From Anaerolineae bacterium (GTDB lineage: Bacteria > Chloroflexota > Anaerolineae > B4-G1), in contig JAUWOI010000329.1 of the NCBI GenBank assembly GCA_030612185.1, positions 1-5,502 of the forward strand: a stretch of DNA of 5,502 bases. The letters run 5' to 3'. This document shows, one piece after another, positions 1 through 5,502 of the stretch. Each line of letters begins with the position of its first letter. Position 1 is the stretch's first letter. A model generated the notes under the pieces. It worked only from the letters and a program-made list of their open reading frames with translations. It did not search any database and was not told where the DNA came from. The position numbers and the translations under genes were made by a program.

Positions 1-87
1 GGGGGAGAGGGGGGAGACATCTCCCCCATTGGGGGGAAGAGAGGGGGCGACATCCCCCCCAACAGTTGGGGGGGAAAGAGGGGGGGC
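1..87 (+). repeat. G-rich palindromic repeat block translated within atpA
   Basis: At least two and probably three degenerate copies of a unit of the form C-run, short AT-containing spacer, G-run, AAGAG or AAAGAG, G-run. One core is CCCCCATTGGGGGG at 23-36, another is the 7-C run at 54-60 facing the 7-G run at 68-74, and the fragment at 1-19 looks like the right half of another copy. The block lies in the atpA frame with no stop codon and encodes Gly/Pro/Arg/Glu-rich sequence just before the conserved GGGSLTALP. A close relative is present inside atpG at 998-1040. The left boundary is outside the window. Confidence 0.8.
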
Positions 88-688
88 AGGTGGCGGCTCG
101 TTGACAGCGCTGCCTATCGTAGAGACGCGGCGCGGCAACCTCGTCGCTTACATCCCCACTAACTTGATCTGTGCCACTGACATGCGTATTGTGCTCGATT
201 CTGACCTCTTCAACCATGGAGTGAAGCCCGCGGTGAACGTGGGGCAGTCAGTATCGCGCGTGGGCGGGACGTCGCAGACAGCGGCGATGCGCGCCGTGGC
301 ACGCCACCTGCGGCTGCAACTGGCGCAGTTCGAAGAGGTGGCCCGCTTTGCTCGCTTCGGCATCGAGGTAGACGAAGCCACACAGCGCCAGATCCGGCGC
401 GGCGAGCGCTTGCGGGCCGTGCTCAGGCAACCCGCTCACCAACCGCTCTCGCTGGCTGCGCAGGTCGTGGTTCTGCTGGCAGCCATCGAGGGGGCTCTCG
501 ACGACGTCGCGCTCGAAGACGTGACCGCCTTTGAAAGCGGGCTCCTGACCCGCTTCGAGGCCAAGCACGCTGAGATTGGCCACCAGATCAATCGCACCGG
601 CGAACTGAGCGAGGAGACAAGAGAGACATTGACAGCCGTGATCACCGACTATTGCGCAGCCAGCAATTCCCGGTATGATCAGACCTGA
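2..688 (+). CDS. atpA: F-type ATP synthase subunit alpha, C-terminal part (5' end outside window)
   Basis: Alpha is the non-catalytic nucleotide-binding subunit of the F1 hexamer and supplies the arginine finger to the neighbouring beta catalytic site. From about nt 88 the frame reads GGGSLTALPIVET, then YIPTN, SDLFNHGVKPAVNVG and SVSRVGG, all alpha signatures. The arginine finger of SVSRVGG is encoded at 257-259. The alpha C-terminal helical domain follows, with QFEEVARFARFG and a GELSEETRETL-type end, and the stop is at 686-688. The P-loop half lies upstream of the window. The frame is open back to position 2, and an in-window TTG at 29 is not a plausible start. Oddly, the roughly 30 residues before GGGSLTALP are Gly/Pro/Glu/Arg-rich (for example SPPLGGREG) and unlike the family; they are encoded by the repeat block at 1-87. 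Gamma follows after 105 nt. The assignment of this part is very secure; whether the whole gene is intact cannot be seen. Confidence 0.95.
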   Translation, partial: GERGETSPPLGGREGATSPPTVGGERGGAGGGSLTALPIVETRRGNLVAYIPTNLICATDMRIVLDSDLFNHGVKPAVNVGQSVSRVGGTSQTAAMRAVARHLRLQLAQFEEVARFARFGIEVDEATQRQIRRGERLRAVLRQPAHQPLSLAAQVVVLLAAIEGALDDVALEDVTAFESGLLTRFEAKHAEIGHQINRTGELSEETRETLTAVITDYCAASNSRYDQT

Positions 689-732
689 CAGGTTTTTACC
701 TATGACGAAATTCGTGGAAACCTGTCAGATCT
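681..732. repeat. Inverted repeat overlapping the atpA stop codon
   Basis: The arms at 681-695 and 718-732 are complementary over 14 of 15 positions, the single mismatch being at 684/729, and are separated by 22 nt. The inner 11 bp (CTGACAGGTTT against AAACCTGTCAG) is perfect. The left arm contains the atpA TGA stop at 686-688. No T-tract follows the right arm (the next bases are TGACGCC), so it is not a canonical intrinsic terminator. It could act as an mRNA-stabilising hairpin or be a dispersed palindromic repeat. The rest of the atpA-atpG gap shows nothing clear. Confidence 0.75.
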
Positions 733-793
733 TGACGCCAAAACGGGAATTGCTGTTGCACAGCCCGGCTTAAAGGGAAAAACGGATAAGAGT

Positions 794-1696
794 ATGGAAG
801 ATCTGGAGCGCGCCGAGAAGCGCCTCGACAACATCTGCACCGTCGAGCCCATCCTGAGTGCCCTGCGTACCGTCTCGTTGGGGAGTTGGCGGGCGGCGCT
901 TAAGCGGAAAGATAGCATGCGCCGTTACGAGGAGCGGTTGGCGGCCATGTTACCCGCATTGCTGCCTCATCTGCCAGCCGATCGGCGCACCGCACGCTCC
1001 CCCCTTTCATCCCCCCCATTGGGGGGGAAAGAGGGGGGGATGCAAATCGGGGCCGTAGTGGTCGGGAGCGAACGCGGGCTGTGTGGCCGATTCAACGCGG
1101 CAGTCGTCAAGCGCGCCGAGTCATACCTGGCCGAGCAGGAGGCGGACGGCGCGCAGGTGGAACTCATGGCGTTGGGGACTCGAGTATGTCGTTTCTTCCA
1201 GCGACGAGAGCGGCATCTGGCATGGTCAAGCGCGCTATCGGTGACCGCGCTGCCGCACTATCGCCTGGCATTCGATCTAACCCACGGGTGGCTGACGCGC
1301 TACGAGAAACGCGAACTGGACGCGGTTGACCTGGTCTACAACGCCTATCACGGTACGGGCCGCTACGAGCCGACGGTGGCACGGCTGATCCCACCCACGT
1401 TGCCCGCACTCGGCCCTGATACGCTGCCCTGGCCGCCTCCAATCATTGAGACCGACCCGCTGAGCCTATACGCCCGTGTAGTCGAGCAGTGGGCAGCAAT
1501 CAGCCTGTACGGGCTGCTGCTGGAGTCGGCCGCTGCAGTGCACTCGGCGCGATTCCAACTTATGGAAGCAGCCACCCAGAACGCCGAGAGACTGATTGAT
1601 GAATTAACGCTGGCGGTACAGACAGCCCGGCAGCAGGCGATCACGCAGGCGATGCAAGAGTTAGCAGTCGGGGCCGGACTGGTCGGCCCGCGGTGA
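794..1696 (+). CDS. atpG: F-type ATP synthase subunit gamma (divergent, with repeat-encoded insertion)
   Basis: Gamma is the central rotor shaft of F1, a coiled coil of N- and C-terminal helices that couples ring rotation to catalysis. The product is 300 aa, near the usual length of about 285-300. The N-terminal helix (about 1-55) is divergent and lacks the usual Ile-Lys-rich opening. The Rossmann-like middle domain begins at about residue 84 with IGAVVVGSERGLCGRFN, matching the family's SDRGLCGGFN signature. The C-terminal helix is clear: HSARFQLMEAATQNAERLID (about 246-265), then ELTLAVQTARQQAITQAMQE, equivalent to the conserved gamma tail. Residues about 67-82 include SPLSSPPLGGKEGG, encoded by the palindromic repeat at 998-1040, in the variable loop before the first middle-domain strand. 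The ATG at 794 has only a weak ribosome site (GGAT at 784-787). Gamma follows alpha, as is normal, but beta does not follow directly: a promoter and an ACT gene intervene. The divergence suggests an N-ATPase-like or otherwise non-standard F-ATPase; that is inference. Confidence 0.92.
   Translation: MEDLERAEKRLDNICTVEPILSALRTVSLGSWRAALKRKDSMRRYEERLAAMLPALLPHLPADRRTARSPLSSPPLGGKEGGMQIGAVVVGSERGLCGRFNAAVVKRAESYLAEQEADGAQVELMALGTRVCRFFQRRERHLAWSSALSVTALPHYRLAFDLTHGWLTRYEKRELDAVDLVYNAYHGTGRYEPTVARLIPPTLPALGPDTLPWPPPIIETDPLSLYARVVEQWAAISLYGLLLESAAAVHSARFQLMEAATQNAERLIDELTLAVQTARQQAITQAMQELAVGAGLVGPR
998..1040 (+). repeat. Palindromic C-run/G-run element inserted in frame in atpG
   Basis: Seven C (1011-1017), the spacer ATT, then seven G (1021-1027) form the core. 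It is flanked by TCCCCCCTTTC on the left and AAAGAGGGGGGGA on the right, so the outer arms are also complementary. It closely resembles the block at 1-87 in atpA. In the atpG frame it encodes SPLSSPPLGGKEGG without a stop, the same frame and nearly the same peptide as SPPLGGREG in atpA. Confidence 0.85.
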
Positions 1697-1699
1697 AGC

Positions 1700-1714
1700 G
1701 AGGTTGACAACCTC
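1700..1714. promoter_or_regulatory. Short palindrome GAGGTTG-A-CAACCTC, possible operator
   Basis: Perfect 7-bp arms (1700-1706 and 1708-1714) surround a single central base, starting 4 nt after the atpG stop and ending 27 nt upstream of the candidate -35 box. The one-base centre makes a protein-binding DNA site more likely than an RNA hairpin. Its core TTGACAAC (1704-1711) is repeated exactly at 1742-1749, overlapping the -35 box, which suits a pair of operator-like sites. No binding protein can be named. Confidence 0.35.
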
Positions 1715-1741
1715 CCGCTGCCGGCATCCAGTGTCAGCGTC

Positions 1742-1770
1742 TTGACAACACCTAACCTGAGTGCTACAAT
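1742..1770 (+). promoter_or_regulatory. Candidate sigma70-type promoter with extended -10 for the ACT-atpDC operon
   Basis: A -35 box TTGACA (1742-1747, perfect consensus) is followed by a 17-bp spacer and a -10 box TACAAT (1765-1770, five of six matches). A TG at 1762-1763 with one base before the -10 fits the extended -10 form. Transcription would start near 1777, giving a leader of about 70 nt before the ATG at 1846. The box sits in the largest intergenic gap (1697-1845), which suggests that the genes from the ACT protein onward form a transcription unit separate from atpA-atpG. Confidence 0.7.
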
Positions 1771-1833
1771 TTCCCCGCCGCCGAGCACCGCCAGCCCAGC
1801 GTTGCAGCGGCTACGTTTCCATATATACGATGT

Positions 1834-1839
1834 GGAGGT
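1834..1839 (+). promoter_or_regulatory. Strong Shine-Dalgarno site of the ACT gene
   Basis: GGAGGT lies 6 nt before the ATG at 1846. It is the best ribosome binding site for any complete gene in the window. It fixes the ACT start and indicates that the short protein is made in its own right rather than being the remnant of a longer kinase gene. Confidence 0.85.
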
Positions 1840-1845
1840 GAAACA

Positions 1846-3787
<1,942 letters not shown>

Positions 3788-3791
3788 AACG

Positions 3792-4220
3792 ATGCAATTG
3801 GAGATCATCACTCCCGATGAGATTATCTTGAACACCGACGTAGAGGCGCTGCGTGTGCAACTCCCCGACGGCTGGTGGGGCATCCTGCCAGGGCATGCGC
3901 CCTTTCTGGCGCACGTCGTGGCCGGCATCATGCTCTATCGCCAGCAAGGAGACACGCACTACGTGGCCCTGTACCAGGGCACGATCCAAGTGCAACGGCG
4001 CTCTGAGGCTCTGCCAGCAGGCCGCGTGCTGGTGTTGACCGCCGCCGCCGAAAAAGGCGAGGATCTGATGGTGTTGGAACACGCGCTGGAGCGACACCGC
4101 GCCCGGCTGAGCCAGATTTCCCAGGAAGCCCACATCGAATTCACGCGGGCGCGGATGGCCCTGGAGCGGGCGCTGCGCGAGACGGCGGAACTGGCTCCGC
4201 TAGGGCCGACTGTGATTTGA
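3792..4220 (+). CDS. atpC: F-type ATP synthase subunit epsilon
   Basis: Epsilon sits at the foot of gamma, links the rotor to the c-ring and in many bacteria inhibits ATP hydrolysis through its C-terminal helices. From the ATG at 3792 the product is 142 aa, of normal length. The N-terminal beta-sandwich (about 1-87) opens with MQLEIITPDEIILNTDVEAL and carries the GILPGHAPF signature at about 30-38. The C-terminal part (about 91-134) is helical and charged and could form the two regulatory helices. The usual GGF.EV motif is replaced by QGTIQVQRR, with a few extra residues before VLTAAAEKGEDL, so the protein is divergent. It starts 4 nt after the beta stop with no clear ribosome site, implying coupled translation. 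An earlier in-frame ATG (3693) lies inside atpD and was not used. Confidence 0.93.
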   Translation: MQLEIITPDEIILNTDVEALRVQLPDGWWGILPGHAPFLAHVVAGIMLYRQQGDTHYVALYQGTIQVQRRSEALPAGRVLVLTAAAEKGEDLMVLEHALERHRARLSQISQEAHIEFTRARMALERALRETAELAPLGPTVI

Positions 4221-4229
4221 GCGGTTTGC

Positions 4230-4282
4230 TCGTAGTGACGACTTCAGTCGTCCACAATGAGCGACTGAAGTCGCTACTACGA
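4230..4282. repeat. Inverted repeat with CGACTTCAGTCG arms between atpC and atpZ
   Basis: The arms at 4230-4250 and 4262-4282 are complementary over 19 of 21 positions, with two adjacent mismatches, around an 11-nt loop. Within each arm CGACT and AGTCG are themselves complementary (CGACTTCAGTCG, and CGACTGAAGTCG on the other side), so smaller hairpins can also form. No T-tract follows. It occupies most of the 79-nt gap and ends 17 nt before the atpZ start. It looks like a mobile or dispersed palindromic repeat that may also shape the mRNA. Confidence 0.8.
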
Positions 4283-4299
4283 TCTCCTACGAGGAGAGG

Positions 4300-4551
4300 A
4301 TGGACGACGAACGATCTGAGCCAACGTCCAAACAGCCAGAGGAGAAACCCGACAACTTTTGGCAACTGGTTGCCCAGGCAACCACGTTGGGCTGGAATAT
4401 GGTGATACCCATCGTGGGCGGCGTGCTGTTGGGACGCTATCTCGACGACAAGTTTGACAAAGAGTTCACGTGGACCCTCTCACTGCTGCTGATGGGCGTG
4501 GCCGTGGCGTTTAACAACCTGTACGCTATGTATAGCGAGAATAGGGAGTAA
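4300..4551 (+). CDS. atpZ: AtpZ/AtpQ-type small membrane protein of the ATPase operon
   Basis: An 83-aa protein with a polar charged N-terminus (about 1-25) and two predicted membrane helices, about 29-48 (GWNMVIPIVGGVLLGRYLD) and about 57-77 (TWTLSLLLMGVAVAFNNLY). The G.LLGRYLD motif after helix 1 and the overall size fit the family once called ATPase gene 1 (AtpZ, or AtpQ in N-ATPase operons), which lies next to subunit a and has been linked to Mg2+/Ca2+ transport or to c-ring assembly together with AtpI or AtpR. The start at 4300 follows a GAGGAG site (4291-4296) at short spacing. The stop codon TAA (4549-4551) is formed by a tandem repeat running through the end of the gene. No AtpI or AtpR partner fits in the 72 nt before atpB. 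Family placement is good; the exact function is not settled. Confidence 0.82.
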   Translation: MDDERSEPTSKQPEEKPDNFWQLVAQATTLGWNMVIPIVGGVLLGRYLDDKFDKEFTWTLSLLLMGVAVAFNNLYAMYSENRE

Positions 4552-4578
4552 GGAGTAGGGAGTAGGGAGTATGGAGTA
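4544..4578 (+). repeat. Tandem 7-bp repeat (about five copies of GGGAGTA)
   Basis: The units are GGGAGTA, AGGAGTA, GGGAGTA, GGGAGTA and TGGAGTA, trailing off into TGGGAAG. Units differ only at the first base. The array begins in the last codons of atpZ and supplies its stop codon, then fills half of the gap to atpB. Each unit contains GGAG, resembling a ribosome site, but none is close enough to serve the atpB start at 4624. Confidence 0.85.
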
Positions 4579-4623
4579 TGGGAAGGGCCTTGCATTTTCG
4601 GCAGTTGGAGGTTTGTAAGAACC

Positions 4624-5403
4624 ATGCGAAGAATAAATAACCCCCTCACCCTAGTGTTCCTCATAGCACTGGTTATCTGCCTGGCCGTAGTCAGTAACCT
4701 GCTGGAGGGAGCGGCTGGAGAAGCAGAAGAACCCGACATCGCCGCAGAGATCGCGCCGCGCGTAGTCTTTACCGTTGGCTCGCTGGAAGTGACCTCAACA
4801 GTCGTTTACACCTGGGCCATGATGTTCCTGCTCGGTGTGGGGGCCTACCTGCTCGGGCGCAACCTCAAACTGCGGCCGGGGTTGGCGCAGAATGCGCTGG
4901 AGTGGATCGTCGAGGCCATCGAGAAGTTGATCCGCGAGATGGTGGGTGTCGAGGACACGGCGATCTTTTTGCCCGTCGTGGGCACGCTGGCCTTTTTCAT
5001 CGGCACCGCGAACTTGCTTGGGCTGCTCCCCGGCCTGAGATCCCCCACGCCAGACATCAACACGCCGCTGGCCATGGCGTTGGTCGTCTTCTTTAGCGTG
5101 CCCTACTTCGGGATTCGCACGCGCGGCCTGTGGGGCTACCTCAAGCACTACGTCGAGCCGATCTTCTTGATGCTGCCTATAGAAATCGCCAGCGAGATTG
5201 CGCGCACCTTTTCGCTCACCTTCCGGCTGTTCGGCAACATCATGGGAGAGGAGATCATCATCAGTGTCCTGTTTGTCGTGATGCCACTCTTTGTACCGGT
5301 GCCGATGATGCTGTTCAGCATCTTTACCGGCCTGCTGCAAGCGTATATCTTTACACTTCTGACCTGCGTGTATATCGGCGGAGCGGTCAAAGCGCACCAC
5401 TGA
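4624..5403 (+). CDS. atpB: F-type ATP synthase subunit a
   Basis: Subunit a is the membrane stator channel that passes H+ or Na+ to and from the c-ring. The product is 259 aa, within the family range. A hydrophobic N-terminal helix (about 7-28) is followed by a short periplasmic stretch, then further membrane segments at about 60-78, 115-137, 148-165 and a long helical region 180-252. The essential arginine is R201 in SLTFRLFGNIMGEE, equivalent to E. coli Arg210. The C-terminal GLLQAYIFTLLTCVYIGGA carries Q239, equivalent to E. coli Gln252. PTPDINTPLAMAL is also a family motif. A GGAGG at 4607-4611 lies 12 nt before the ATG, rather far but usable. A perfect hairpin and probably atpE follow. 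The coupling ion cannot be told from this subunit alone. Confidence 0.96.
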   Translation: MRRINNPLTLVFLIALVICLAVVSNLLEGAAGEAEEPDIAAEIAPRVVFTVGSLEVTSTVVYTWAMMFLLGVGAYLLGRNLKLRPGLAQNALEWIVEAIEKLIREMVGVEDTAIFLPVVGTLAFFIGTANLLGLLPGLRSPTPDINTPLAMALVVFFSVPYFGIRTRGLWGYLKHYVEPIFLMLPIEIASEIARTFSLTFRLFGNIMGEEIIISVLFVVMPLFVPVPMMLFSIFTGLLQAYIFTLLTCVYIGGAVKAHH

Positions 5404-5408
5404 TCACC

Positions 5409-5442
5409 AGAAACCAGGTTTTTTCCGAAAAACCTGGTTTCT
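5409..5442. repeat. Perfect 15-bp hairpin between atpB and the next gene
   Basis: AGAAACCAGGTTTTT (5409-5423) and AAAAACCTGGTTTCT (5428-5442) are perfect inverse complements around the four-base loop TCCG. It begins 6 nt after the atpB stop. The bases that follow are AAAGAACATAAA, with no T-tract, so it does not look like an intrinsic terminator on either strand. It may be a dispersed palindromic repeat, an mRNA stabiliser or processing site, or an attenuating structure ahead of the subunit c gene. Confidence 0.85.
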
Positions 5443-5461
5443 AAAGAACATAAATCACAAC

Positions 5462-5468
5462 AAGGAGA
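5462..5468 (+). promoter_or_regulatory. Ribosome binding site of the gene starting at 5475
   Basis: AAGGAGA lies 6 nt before the ATG at 5475 but only 1 nt before the other ATG at 5470. The spacing therefore favours 5475 as the start codon. Confidence 0.7.
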
Positions 5469-5474
5469 AATGAA

Positions 5475-5502
5475 ATGGATTGGAATAACCTGCCGTGGGA
5501 TA
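5475..5502 (+). CDS. atpE: Start of the next gene, probably ATP synthase subunit c (3' end outside window)
   Basis: Only nine codons are visible, reading MDWNNLPWD. The assignment rests mainly on position: the c subunit gene nearly always follows subunit a. The short N-terminus is compatible with c proteins, which often open with a few polar residues before the first membrane helix, but the sequence proves nothing. The good ribosome site (AAGGAGA) fits the high demand for c, of which each ring needs many copies. The alternative ATG at 5470 would give MKWIGITCRGI in another frame and is badly spaced. Confidence 0.55.

Noticed and set aside
732..760. Possible promoter before atpG (TTGACG at 732-737)
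   Set aside because: No acceptable -10 box lies at 16-18 bp spacing, and atpG probably shares the transcript of atpA.
1..1040. CRISPR-like array or phage-type repeat
   Set aside because: The repeats are few, degenerate, palindromic, without regular spacers, and lie inside coding sequence.
5409..5442. Intrinsic transcription terminator after atpB
   Set aside because: The stem is perfect, but no T-tract follows on either strand and a gene with a good ribosome site begins 32 nt later, so termination there is unlikely.
5130..5444. Open frame overlapping the end of atpB in another frame
   Set aside because: It is a shadow of the well-supported subunit a gene and runs through the hairpin repeat with no ribosome site.

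Overview
The window is a stretch of F-type ATP synthase genes, all on the + strand, from a bacterium of moderately high GC. In order it holds: the 3' part of the alpha subunit gene, a divergent gamma subunit gene, a free-standing tandem-ACT-domain protein, beta, epsilon, a small AtpZ/AtpQ-type two-helix membrane protein, subunit a, and the first codons of what is probably subunit c. The phylum cannot be read directly. The divergent ATPase genes and the many small palindromic repeats, in intergenic gaps and even inside genes, remind me of Chloroflexota (Anaerolineae/Caldilineae-like) genomes. That is a tentative inference, not an identification.

Layout. Positions 1-688 are the alpha C-terminal half, starting inside a G-rich repeat block that is translated in frame. 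Positions 689-793 are a gap with an inverted repeat that overlaps the alpha stop codon. Positions 794-1696 are gamma, which carries a second in-frame copy of the same G-rich palindromic element. Positions 1697-1845 are a gap with a short palindrome, a near-consensus sigma70-type promoter with an extended -10, and a strong ribosome binding site. Positions 1846-2325 encode the ACT protein, resembling the regulatory half of aspartokinase. Beta (2336-3787) and epsilon (3792-4220) follow with gaps of 10 and 4 nt. The next gaps each hold a different small repeat: an inverted repeat before atpZ (4300-4551), a 7-bp tandem repeat that supplies the atpZ stop codon, subunit a (4624-5403), a perfect 15-bp hairpin, and then the start of the next gene.

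How the genes fit together. Alpha, beta, gamma and epsilon form the F1 catalytic head and rotor shaft; a and c form the ion channel and ring. The visible order A-G-[ACT]-D-C-Z-B-E is a circular permutation of the common bacterial order I/Z-B-E-F-H-A-G-D-C. Its right half matches the start of N-ATPase-type operons (D-C-Q-R-B-E-F-A-G) without atpR, and its left half (A-G) matches the end of such an operon. So either two ATPase operons lie in tandem or one operon has been rearranged. The promoter at 1742-1770 suggests that the ACT gene leads the D-C-Z-B-E transcription unit.

The two points most worth a second look are the palindromic G/C-rich element inserted in the same reading frame in two different ATPase subunits, and an aspartokinase-like ligand-sensing protein without a kinase domain leading an ATP synthase gene cluster.
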